Of a stretch of 64,000 nt of DNA, positions 25,301 to 32,538 are shown piece by piece. The position numbers and the translations under genes are program-made. How positions within the stretch are numbered: position 1 is the stretch's first letter; every line of letters starts with the position of its first letter. The DNA is from Steroidobacter gossypii (GTDB lineage: Bacteria > Pseudomonadota > Gammaproteobacteria > Steroidobacterales > Steroidobacteraceae). The notes below the pieces were generated by a model that did no database searches, was not told the DNA's origin, and worked only from the letters and a program-made list of their open reading frames with translations. Location: contig NZ_JAEVLS010000005.1 in NCBI RefSeq assembly GCF_016801985.1, positions 620,001 through 684,000 of the forward strand, read 5' to 3'.

Positions 25301-26665
25301 TCAAACCTTTACGTGCTCGAGCCCGTCCAGGAATTGTTGCGCGTGTCGCTCGATGCCCTTGCTAATAGCCAGATATACGTTTTCGGGAAAGTCCTTGGGC
25401 AATTTGCGCTCGAGCCCTTTGATCACAGAGGTTGCGCGCTCAACTGCCGCAATCATCCGGGGCCACAATCCCTCGACGCCCACCATACGCGCAAGTTCGA
25501 ACCAGTGCCGTGTATATATCGAATTCAGGCGGTAATGAGCGTTCTTGCCGCGCAAAGCCATCGCCAGCGACACCTTCTCATACTGCATCAGCTTCGGGCC
25601 TCGGCCGATCAACGGCCAGGCGGATAGGACATCGTAAAGGGGCGTCAAGTGATAACGACCGCCAACGCTGTGCTGAATGGAAAAATTCTTGGCATGCCCG
25701 TCCGGGGCGGCGAGTAGCCAGAATAGCAACTGGGTGAGCGCGAAGTGACTGCGGTCGGCCTCCATCTGCTCACCCCCGGCCAGCAGTTGCAGGCCCTGAG
25801 CGATCGAAGGCCCACCGTCCTTCTCATACTTACGCTCGACGGGCACCCCGAGCGCCTGGCAGAAGTCTTCTTGTGGCAACCTCACCAAGTACACGCGCTT
25901 GCCAGGGACGAAGCTGCGATCATTCACCGACGCGGGCTCGACGTTGATCCACCGTCTGTCGAAGCGCTCGACGATGAGCACGGTAAGATCCTCGAAACGT
26001 CCCATGCTCGTATTCGCCACATTCAACCCCATCGCCGCGAGGAATTGGGCGCATAGCCACTCGTTCTCGACCGAAAGCGCGAAGTCGAGGCCGCCTGCGA
26101 TGGTTCCCATTGGCAGCTTCACTATATGAGTGGTCGGAGTGGCACCCTCCGGACGAAACCATCTACCACCCATTCGCAGGAACGCTGATTTCTCCTGCGC
26201 GCCTGCCAGTGAAATACGAAATCCGTCCAGCTCTTCGTCGACAGCGAACCGACTTGCCGGCGCTACGACGTTTCGCAGATGAGCGGCCATGTCAGCGTCG
26301 CTGAGCTCAGCACCCTGAACCTTGTTCCAACCCTCGGGCGTAGCATTCAGTGGAAGTAGTTGCACGGCGCCTGCGCAGTCGCGCCCGATTGCCTGAAGCA
26401 ACTCGAACGTTTCGGCGCGCACCTTGAAGCGCCTGCCTATGCGCTGACGAATCGCCGGACTATCGGGCAGAAGGTTGTCGAAGTAGTTCGTAACTGTCGG
26501 GCCGCGCACCGCTAGATCCGCGCTGACCGGGATCGACAGCGACAGCGCGCGAAAGAACTCCGAGGTGATCCAGGCCTGCTCGTAAGTGAACTCGGACGTC
26601 CCGGACCTGCTGATGGACCAGGTGCCCACTCTCTGCCCATTCATCCACACGGCAAGCGACGGCAT
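25301..26665 (-). CDS. hipA: HipA-family toxin kinase
   Basis: The 454-residue protein matches full-length HipA serine/threonine kinases. The N-terminal HipA domain includes NYFDNLLPDSPAIRQRIG near residue 60-77. The core has SLAGAQEKSAF near 150-160 (ATP-binding loop) and the catalytic segment APDGHAKNFS near 318-327 with PLYDVLSAWP near 342-351 supplying the Mg-binding aspartate. E. coli HipA phosphorylates glutamyl-tRNA synthetase and drives persistence. All key residues appear intact, so the toxin is probably functional. It starts 2 bases after hipB in the standard antitoxin-first order. Confidence 0.93.
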   Translation of the reverse strand: MPSLAVWMNGQRVGTWSISRSGTSEFTYEQAWITSEFFRALSLSIPVSADLAVRGPTVTNYFDNLLPDSPAIRQRIGRRFKVRAETFELLQAIGRDCAGAVQLLPLNATPEGWNKVQGAELSDADMAAHLRNVVAPASRFAVDEELDGFRISLAGAQEKSAFLRMGGRWFRPEGATPTTHIVKLPMGTIAGGLDFALSVENEWLCAQFLAAMGLNVANTSMGRFEDLTVLIVERFDRRWINVEPASVNDRSFVPGKRVYLVRLPQEDFCQALGVPVERKYEKDGGPSIAQGLQLLAGGEQMEADRSHFALTQLLFWLLAAPDGHAKNFSIQHSVGGRYHLTPLYDVLSAWPLIGRGPKLMQYEKVSLAMALRGKNAHYRLNSIYTRHWFELARMVGVEGLWPRMIAAVERATSVIKGLERKLPKDFPENVYLAISKGIERHAQQFLDGLEHVKV

Positions 26666-26667
26666 GA

Positions 26668-26931
26668 TTACCAGACCGGTTTGCGTGTCGCAGTCGCTCG
26701 AGCCTTGGTGGCTTTGGCTCGAACCAGCAACTCGGACTCGAGGGCGGTCAAAAGCTGCAGCAGCTGCTCCACACTGATGCTCCCCGGATTGCGCTCGATC
26801 TTACCGACCCGCGCCTGCGCGACGCCGAGGCGAGTACCAAGCTCGGCCTGGGTGAGGGCCAGACGTCTGCGCAGCGAGCGCAGATGGATCGAAAGCTGCT
26901 GGGCCGTCTGAATCGGAAACTCATGCACCAC
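26668..26931 (-). CDS. hipB: HipB-type Xre antitoxin
   Basis: The 87-residue protein is a single Xre helix-turn-helix domain: LALTQAELGTRLGVAQARVG near residues 24-43 and PGSISVEQLLQLLTAL near 49-64, with a basic C-terminal tail (KATKARATATRKPVW). It would neutralise HipA by binding it and repress the hip promoter. Palindromic ATAGTCC elements lie 30-76 bases upstream of its start, consistent with autoregulation. Confidence 0.9.
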   Translation of the reverse strand: MVHEFPIQTAQQLSIHLRSLRRRLALTQAELGTRLGVAQARVGKIERNPGSISVEQLLQLLTALESELLVRAKATKARATATRKPVW

Positions 26932-26960
26932 AAATATTCCTCATCTGGACTGATGGCACT

Positions 26961-27007
26961 ATAGTCCTGATCTGGAATAAATGCCATATAGTCCCTTTGA
27001 GGACTAT
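26961..27007 (-). promoter_or_regulatory. Likely HipB operators
   Basis: ATAGTCC at 26988-26994 and GGACTAT at 27001-27007 form a perfect 7-bp inverted repeat with a 6-base spacer. A further ATAGTCC half-site lies at 26961-26967. The arrangement resembles the inverted TATCC-GGATA operators of E. coli hipBA. Position upstream of hipB supports HipB/HipAB binding. Confidence 0.65.
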
Positions 27008-27025
27008 CGTGGTGGCAGCTCGACA

Positions 27026-27055
27026 AATAAAAACGCCCCGCTGGACGGCGGGGCG
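27026..27055 (-). terminator. Rho-independent terminator of the nrdJ operon
   Basis: CGCCCCGC (27034-27041) and GCGGGGCG (27048-27055) form an 8-bp stem with a 6-base loop. Read on the minus strand it is followed by a T-rich run (the A-rich 27026-27033). It lies about 50 bases after the stop of nrdJb and separates it from the hip region. Confidence 0.85.
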
Positions 27056-27106
27056 CAGGTGGTCGGCGAGGGTTAGTCCCCAAGGCCGTCAATCGAATCT
27101 ATAAGG

Positions 27107-27823
27107 TCATCCGCACTTCGAATCGCCGCAGTTCAAACAGGTCATGCAGCCATCCATCAGCACCACGGCGGTGGTGCTGCACTTGGCGCACAGCTGAGCG
27201 CCCTCGGGGAAGTGGCTCTTGGCGAAGGCGTCGACTTGCCTGTTGCGCGCTTCGTACTCGGCCTTCTTTTCCTCGATGAGCTTCTTGCGCTCTTCTTCCA
27301 TCTCCGGCTTCTTCAGCAGGCCGATGGTCTGCAGGTGCTTTTCGACCACGTAGCCCAGCTCCGCGATGATCGAGGGCATGAACTTGCCGCCGCTCTGCCA
27401 GTAGCCGCCGCGAGGGTCGAACACGGCTTTCATTTCGTCGACCAGGAAGGTCACGTCGCCGCCCTTGCGGAACACGGCCGAGAGAATACGCGTCAACGCC
27501 ACGATCCACTGGAAATGATCCAGGTTCTTGGAGTTGATGAAAATCTCGAACGGCCGGCGCTGCTCGTGGCGGGTGCCTTCGTTCAGGATGATGTCGTTGA
27601 TGGTCACGTACATGGCGTGATCCGACACCGGCGTCTTGATCTTGTAGGTCGAGCCGATCAGCACGTCGGGACGCTCGACTTTCTCGTGCATCCAGACGAC
27701 GTTCGATTCCTTATCGCGCTCCTTGGCCTGCGCGGCCTCGCTCGCGGCTTTTTCCGCCGCGGCCCTGTCCTCGGGCTTCTCGACCCGGTACTTGACGATC
27801 TTCTTGTCGATCTTGGCGGTCAT
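27107..27823 (-). CDS. nrdJb: Class II ribonucleotide reductase small C-terminal protein NrdJb
   Basis: The 238-residue protein corresponds to the C-terminal part of class II RNR that is encoded separately in Pseudomonas-type NrdJa/NrdJb systems. It has DVLIGSTYKIKTP near 54-66, GGDVTFLVDEMKAVFDPRGG near 122-141 and a C-terminal zinc-ribbon-like cysteine cluster (CAKCSTT then CMTCLNCGDSKCG). The C-terminal cysteines are expected to reduce the active-site disulfide of NrdJa or to bind metal. The ATG at 27823 is 2 bases past the nrdJa stop. A longer in-frame extension overlapping nrdJa is an artefact. Confidence 0.9.
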   Translation of the reverse strand: MTAKIDKKIVKYRVEKPEDRAAAEKAASEAAQAKERDKESNVVWMHEKVERPDVLIGSTYKIKTPVSDHAMYVTINDIILNEGTRHEQRRPFEIFINSKNLDHFQWIVALTRILSAVFRKGGDVTFLVDEMKAVFDPRGGYWQSGGKFMPSIIAELGYVVEKHLQTIGLLKKPEMEEERKKLIEEKKAEYEARNRQVDAFAKSHFPEGAQLCAKCSTTAVVLMDGCMTCLNCGDSKCG

Positions 27824-27825
27824 GC

Positions 27826-29970
27826 TCAGAACTTCCCGTAGTAGCCTTCTTTGAGCGCGTCGAAGAGATTGGCGGCGGTGTGCTTCTCGCCGTCGTACTC
27901 GATCTCTTCGTCGCCGCGCACCTTCATTTCCGTGCCGTCTTCCAAAGTGAACACGTAAGTCGTGTTCTTCAAGTCCTCTTCCTTGACCAGCACGCCCTGG
28001 AACGCTTCTGGATTGAAGCGGAAGGTGGTGCAGCCCTTCAGTCCCTGCTCGTAGGCGTACAGATATATGTTCTTGAAATCCTCGTACGGATAATCCGTCG
28101 GCACGTTGGCCGTCTTGGAGATGGAGGAGTCGACCCACAGCTGCGCAGCCGCCTGGATATCGACATGCTCCTTCGGCGTGATGCTATCCGCGGTGGTGAA
28201 GTAGTCGGGCAGCTTCTCGCCAGGATTCGAAGAATTCGGCATGGCGCGCGGATTGATCAGCTCGCGATACGCCAGCAGCTCGAACGAGAACACGTCGACT
28301 TTCTCCTTGGTCTTCTTGCCTTCGCGGATCACGTTGCGGAAGTAGTGATGCGCGAACGACGGCTCGATGCCGTTGGACGCATTGTTCGCCAGCGACAGCG
28401 AAATCGTGCCGGTGGGTGCGATCGAGCTGTGATGAGTGAAGCGCGCGCCGACTTCGGCGAGCTCATCCACCAGCTCCGGCGCTGCTTCGGCAACGCGCTG
28501 CATGTAGCGGCTGTACTTCGCGTGCAGCGTGCGGCCGTGAATCTTCTGGCCCACGCGCCAGCCGTCCTTCACCATTTCGGGACGCTTGCGGAGCATCTCC
28601 TGCGTGACTTCGAACTCTTCCAGCATGATCGGCGCCGGGCCTTTCTCGCGCGCCAGCTCGAGGCCCGCTTCCCAGCCCGCAATCGCCATTTCGCGCGACA
28701 CATTCTGAGTGAAGGCAACCGACTTCTTGGAGCCATACTTCATGCATTGCATGGTGATGGCCGAGCCGAGGCCCAGGAAGCCCATGCCGTGGCGACGCTT
28801 GCGAGTGATCTCGTCGCGCTGCTGGCCGAGCGGCAGACCGTTGATCTCGACCACGTTGTCGAGCATGCGCGTGAACACCTTCACGACCTTGCGGAACTCT
28901 TCCCAATCGAAGCGTGCGTTCTCGGTGAACGGATCGAGCACGAAGCGCGTCAGGTTCACGGAGCCCAGCAGGCACGAGCCATACGGCGGCAGGGGCTGTT
29001 CGCCGCAGGGATTGGTGGCGCGGATGTTTTCGCACCACCAGTTGTTGTTCATCTCGTTGACGCGATCGATCAGCACGAACCCCGGCTCGGCGAAATCGTA
29101 GGTGGACGTCATGATCACGTCCCACATGCGCTTGGCCGGCAACGTCTTATAGATCTTGCAGCAGACCAGGCCGGCGTCGTTGACGACGTAGCCGTCCTTG
29201 GTCGGCCACTCGCGCCACACATACTTGCTGCGGTCCTGGAAGTTCTCGTCGTCGCCGGCTTCGCTCAGGCGCACCGGGAAGGCGAGCTGCCAGTCCTCAT
29301 CGTTCTTCACCGCCTGCATGAACTCGTCGGTGATCAGCAGCGACAGGTTGAACTGACGCAGCCGACCGGCCTCGCGCTTGGCGCGGATGAAATCCATTGC
29401 GTCGGGATGACCGATATCGAATGTGCCCATCTGCGCGCCACGCCGGCCGCCGGCCGAAGAGACGGTGAAACACATCTTGTCGTAGATATCCATGAACGAC
29501 AGCGGGCCAGACGTGTACGCGCCGGCGCCGGACACATACGCCCCCTTCGGGCGCATGGTCGAGAATTCGTAGCCGATGCCGCAGCCGGCCTTCAGCGTCA
29601 GGCCCGCTTCGTGGACTTTGGCGAGGATGTCATCCATCGAGTCCAGAATCGTGCCGGACACGGTGCAGTTAATGGTCGAGGTGGCCGGCTTGTGTTCCTG
29701 CGCGCCGGCGTTCGAAGTCACGCGACCGGCGGGAATCGAGCCCTTGCGCAAGGCCCACAGAAACTGTTCGTACCAGTGCTCGCGCACTTCCTCTTTTTCA
29801 ACGTCCGCGAGGGCGCGGGCGACACGCTTGTAGGTGTCGTCCATGGTGCGATCGATGGCCGTGCCGTCTTTCGCGGTGAGTCGGTATTTTTTGTCCCAGA
29901 TATCCAGCGAGGCTTCCTGGAACGGAATGCTGTTGACATCCATGGGCTCAAGTTTGATTGCGGTCTTCAT
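27826..29970 (-). CDS. nrdJa: Adenosylcobalamin-dependent class II ribonucleotide reductase NrdJa
   Basis: The 714-residue catalytic subunit reduces ribonucleotides to deoxyribonucleotides using a B12-generated thiyl radical. Visible signatures are TSTINCTVSGT (first redox cysteine), AGCGIGYEFSTMRP, the active-site NPCGEQPLPPYGSC with thiyl Cys and catalytic Glu, and APTGTISL near the substrate loop. The start at 29970 (MKTAIKLEPMDVN) is preferred to an in-frame start 29 codons upstream. This gene needs B12 but not oxygen, so it allows DNA synthesis without oxygen. Two NrdR-type boxes and a DnaA box lie upstream. Confidence 0.94.
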   Translation of the reverse strand: MKTAIKLEPMDVNSIPFQEASLDIWDKKYRLTAKDGTAIDRTMDDTYKRVARALADVEKEEVREHWYEQFLWALRKGSIPAGRVTSNAGAQEHKPATSTINCTVSGTILDSMDDILAKVHEAGLTLKAGCGIGYEFSTMRPKGAYVSGAGAYTSGPLSFMDIYDKMCFTVSSAGGRRGAQMGTFDIGHPDAMDFIRAKREAGRLRQFNLSLLITDEFMQAVKNDEDWQLAFPVRLSEAGDDENFQDRSKYVWREWPTKDGYVVNDAGLVCCKIYKTLPAKRMWDVIMTSTYDFAEPGFVLIDRVNEMNNNWWCENIRATNPCGEQPLPPYGSCLLGSVNLTRFVLDPFTENARFDWEEFRKVVKVFTRMLDNVVEINGLPLGQQRDEITRKRRHGMGFLGLGSAITMQCMKYGSKKSVAFTQNVSREMAIAGWEAGLELAREKGPAPIMLEEFEVTQEMLRKRPEMVKDGWRVGQKIHGRTLHAKYSRYMQRVAEAAPELVDELAEVGARFTHHSSIAPTGTISLSLANNASNGIEPSFAHHYFRNVIREGKKTKEKVDVFSFELLAYRELINPRAMPNSSNPGEKLPDYFTTADSITPKEHVDIQAAAQLWVDSSISKTANVPTDYPYEDFKNIYLYAYEQGLKGCTTFRFNPEAFQGVLVKEEDLKNTTYVFTLEDGTEMKVRGDEEIEYDGEKHTAANLFDALKEGYYGKF

Positions 29971-30126
29971 GCCGGCAAAGAACTCCGGATTGCGAGCGGG
30001 TACGACAACTGTCCCCAACTGACGTCCCAAAACTCCCACCGGATCGGGCCCCTTCAAGCCTTTGCCGGCAGTCCATCTGACCCGCAGCTATCCCGCGCGG
30101 GTGGTGCTTTTTCTTTCCGCAGCGAG

Positions 30127-30142
30127 ACACTACATATTGTGT
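30127..30142. promoter_or_regulatory. NrdR box 1
   Basis: ACACTACATATTGTGT matches the palindromic NrdR consensus acaCwAtATaTwGtgt at 15 of 16 positions. It lies 157 bases upstream of nrdJa. NrdR is the nucleotide-sensing repressor of RNR operons. On the minus strand TTGACG (30181-30176) and a weak TAGGCT 17 bases later could form a promoter whose start would fall on this box. Confidence 0.85.
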
Positions 30143-30302
30143 CAGGGGCACAAGCCTAGACCCCGCCTGTGAAGCCGTCAAGAAACCCTCCTTCGAAAAA
30201 TAGACTCTGAAACCCATTGCTAAACAGTGGGTTGTGAGCTTTCGCAGGTGGATTTCGGCGCTGCCGAAAAGAGGTCGCCAGTATCTACGCAGCTGCGGCA
30301 AA

Positions 30303-30318
30303 CCACAATATCTTGTGT
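30303..30318. promoter_or_regulatory. NrdR box 2
   Basis: CCACAATATCTTGTGT matches the NrdR consensus at 14 of 16 positions. It is 176 bases from box 1, much more than the usual ~31-42 bases between paired boxes. On the minus strand a weak promoter (TTGATC, 16-base spacer, TATTGT) would overlap it, so each box may control its own promoter, or looping may be needed. Confidence 0.7.
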
Positions 30319-30347
30319 CCACCCGCGATCAACTGTATGCGCACAAG

Positions 30348-30356
30348 TTATCCACA
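30348..30356 (+). promoter_or_regulatory. Perfect DnaA box upstream of nrdJ
   Basis: TTATCCACA is the exact high-affinity DnaA 9-mer. A second, two-mismatch copy CTGTCCACA is at 30383-30391. DnaA is known to regulate nrdAB in E. coli, so the position in the nrdJ/degQ-type control region suggests coupling of RNR expression to replication initiation. No DnaA-box cluster or AT-rich unwinding region is seen, so this is not an origin. Confidence 0.65.
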
Positions 30357-30563
30357 TCCTGCCCACCGCCCTCTGCACAGCTCTGTCCACAGTGCCTGCG
30401 TGCAACGCTTCGGCCCACTGCGGCGTTCATCCCCGCAGGATTACGGACTTGAAATGCCAATCGCGCCGGATTGCCCATAGAATCACCCGCTGGAATTTCA
30501 AACCATAACCATCATTGTCTTGGCTCGGGCGGCGCCCGCCGCTTTTCAACGTAGGATCGTTTC

Positions 30564-31937
30564 ATGAGACAGGTCTGGTTCTCGCGCCACTTCAAGGTGG
30601 CGGCGCTGCTAGCTGCAGCACTGCTCTACAACACGGGAGTCGCCGCGCAGCTGCCGGAGAAAGTGGGTGATGCACCGGTGCCGTCGATGGCGCCCATCGT
30701 TAAAAAGGCTTCGCCGGCAGTCGTCAACATCGCGACGCGTGGCACGGTGCGCGAACAGCGCCCTCGCAATCCGTTGCTGGAGGATCCATTTTTCCGCCGC
30801 TTTTTCGATGCCCCTGAACTGGGGCCGCGCGAGCGACAATTCCAGAGCGCGGGCTCGGGCGTCATCGTCGATGCGAAGAATGGTTACATCATCACCAACG
30901 CGCACGTGATCGAAAACGCCGACGAGATCACCGTGACGTTGCTCGACGATCGGCAGGTCAAGGCCGAAATCGTCGGTCGCGACAAGCCTTCCGATGTGGC
31001 CGTGCTGAAAGTGCCGGCGAAGAACCTCACCGAGATGCCGCTGGCCGATTCCTCGAAGGCGGAAGTGGGCGATTTCGTGCTGGCAATCGGCAATCCGTTC
31101 GCGCTCAATCACACCGTGACCTCGGGCATCATCAGCGCGCTTGGCCGCTCCGATAACAATCCCGAGTCGTACCAGGATTTCATCCAGACCGACGCGCCCA
31201 TCAACCCCGGCAACTCCGGCGGCGCGCTGGTGGACCTTAAAGGTCAGCTGGTCGGCATCAACACCGCTATCTTCTCCGGCAGCGGCGGCAACATCGGCAT
31301 CGGCTTCGCCATTCCTTCCAACATGGTGAAGGCCGTGATGTCGCAGCTCGTCCAATACGGCGAAGTGAAGCGCGGCATGCTGGGCGTGCAGCTGTCGAAC
31401 AACTTCACCCCGGGCATCGCCGAGAACCTCGGATTGGAAAATGCCCGCGGCGCGCTGGTGTCGCAGGTCATCGAAGGTTCTCCCGCGGATAAGGCCGGCA
31501 TCAAGGCCGGCGACGTCATCACCTCTATCAACGGCCGCAACGTGGCCAATGCGGGCGAGCTTCGTAACACCATCGGCCTGCTGCGCATCGGTGAGAAGGT
31601 CGAGCTTGGTTTGATCCGCGACGGCAAGCCGCGCCGAGTGAGCGCTGTGATCGGTGAGCGCGATAGCGCCAACGGGGAAGGCGCTGCGCAGATCCATCCC
31701 GCGCTGGAAGGCGCCGCGCTGACCAACGCTGCGAACAATGCCGGCGTGCTCGTGGAAAACGTCGCCGACGGCAGCCCGGCTCAGCTCTCCGGCCTGCGTG
31801 CCAACGACATCATTCTGGCCGTTGGCCGCGTTCGCGTGACGGGCGTCGATCAGCTTCGACAGGCGGTGAATGGCGCGACGGCGTTCGCGCTGACCATCCG
31901 TCGTGGCAACTCGACGCTGGTGTTCACGATTCAATGA
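30564..31937 (+). CDS. DegP/DegQ-type periplasmic serine protease
   Basis: The 457-residue protein has a signal peptide (about 1-29, ending GVAAQ), a trypsin-like domain with the triad His in ITNAHVIE near 107-114, Asp in SDVAVLKV near 146-153 and Ser in NPGNSGGALV near 213-222. Two PDZ domains follow (RGMLGVQLSNNF onward, and GVLVENVADGSPAQ onward). It degrades or refolds damaged envelope proteins. Length and the short LA loop favour DegQ over DegP. The start has TAGGA about 9 bases upstream. It is transcribed alone between the nrdJ control region and a strong hairpin. Confidence 0.93.
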   Translation: MRQVWFSRHFKVAALLAAALLYNTGVAAQLPEKVGDAPVPSMAPIVKKASPAVVNIATRGTVREQRPRNPLLEDPFFRRFFDAPELGPRERQFQSAGSGVIVDAKNGYIITNAHVIENADEITVTLLDDRQVKAEIVGRDKPSDVAVLKVPAKNLTEMPLADSSKAEVGDFVLAIGNPFALNHTVTSGIISALGRSDNNPESYQDFIQTDAPINPGNSGGALVDLKGQLVGINTAIFSGSGGNIGIGFAIPSNMVKAVMSQLVQYGEVKRGMLGVQLSNNFTPGIAENLGLENARGALVSQVIEGSPADKAGIKAGDVITSINGRNVANAGELRNTIGLLRIGEKVELGLIRDGKPRRVSAVIGERDSANGEGAAQIHPALEGAALTNAANNAGVLVENVADGSPAQLSGLRANDIILAVGRVRVTGVDQLRQAVNGATAFALTIRRGNSTLVFTIQ

Positions 31938-31945
31938 TGTCTCAT

Positions 31946-31993
31946 GTCCGACGCCTCCGTTCTGGAGGCGTCGGACCGCCCTAGCGGGCGTTT
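31946..31993 (+). terminator. Tandem hairpins ending the protease gene
   Basis: A perfect 13-bp stem (GTCCGACGCCTCC with GGAGGCGTCGGAC, 5-base loop, 31946-31976) is followed at once by a second hairpin CGCCC-TAGC-GGGCG (31977-31990) and TTT. Together they look like a transcription terminator nine bases after the stop codon. Confidence 0.8.
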
Positions 31994-32013
31994 ACCTACT
32001 CCATGTTTCCTGC

Positions 32014-32044
32014 TTGACCTTGCCATCGTGGCAAGGTCCATCAT
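32014..32044 (+). promoter_or_regulatory. CueR-type promoter and operator
   Basis: TTGACC (-35, 32014-32019), a 19-base spacer and CATCAT (32039-32044) form the stretched promoter typical of MerR-family targets. The spacer region contains the palindrome ACCTTGCC-5-GGCAAGGT (32017-32037), which matches CueR operators. It lies directly upstream of the MerR-type gene and copper ATPase, indicating copper-induced, autoregulated expression of the pair. Confidence 0.85.
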
Positions 32045-32074
32045 GCCGCCATGTCCATTCAGGCGAGCATGCTC

Positions 32075-32530
32075 ATGTCTGCACTGAAAGCCCCTGCAGA
32101 GTTGTCCGAAGCCAGGCAGCGAGGCTATTACAGCATCGGCAAAGCAGCCGAGCTGTCCGGCGTCACGCCGAAGATGATTCGGTACTACGAATCGTTGGAG
32201 CTGATTCCGAGGGCCTCGCGTACCGTCGGCGACTATCGCGTCTACACCGCAGCTGACATCCACACGCTGCGTTTCATCCGCCGCGCGCGGTCGCTCGGCT
32301 TTTCGATGGACGAGATCGGCACGTTGTTGAGCCTCTGGCGCAATCAACGCCGCGCTAGCGAGCAGGTGAAGCGCATCGCCCAAAAACATGTCGCCGATCT
32401 CGATCACAAGATCGCCGAGCTGCAATCCATGCGCGCCGCGCTGGCGGAGCTCGCCGAGCATTGTCATGGCGATTCCCGCCCCGATTGTCCCATTCTGGCC
32501 GACCTGGCCGGCTTGCCACCGCCGCAGTGA
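32075..32530 (+). CDS. cueR: CueR-type MerR-family copper regulator
   Basis: The protein has the MerR winged helix ([20 protein letters not shown]), a dimerisation helix and a C-terminal metal loop with two cysteines seven residues apart (C130 and C138, in [13 protein letters not shown]), the CueR spacing for Cu(I)/Ag(I). An in-frame ATG at 32051 exists, but the promoter places the transcript start at about that base. The ATG at 32075 has AGGCGAG seven bases upstream, so I take 151 residues from 32075. It activates its own promoter and the adjacent copper ATPase gene, which starts eight bases after its stop. Confidence 0.9.
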   Translation: MSALKAPAELSEARQRGYYSIGKAAELSGVTPKMIRYYESLELIPRASRTVGDYRVYTAADIHTLRFIRRARSLGFSMDEIGTLLSLWRNQRRASEQVKRIAQKHVADLDHKIAELQSMRAALAELAEHCHGDSRPDCPILADLAGLPPPQ

Positions 32531-32538
32531 GATCGCTC

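Noticed and set aside
27880-30159. 759-codon open frame on the plus strand opposite nrdJa
   Set aside because: It is antisense to a clearly conserved reductase, is rich in Arg/His/Gly without domain motifs, and high GC with strong third-position bias keeps such shadow frames open.
30148-30172. String resembling a B12-box (AAGCCTAGACCCCGCC) on the plus strand near the B12-dependent reductase gene
   Set aside because: It lacks the GGAGACC core, is on the wrong strand for nrdJ, and the other cobalamin-riboswitch elements are missing.
30303-30400. Replication origin suggested by DnaA-type boxes
   Set aside because: Only one exact box and one weak copy are present, with no AT-rich unwinding element and no dnaA/dnaN/gidA neighbours.
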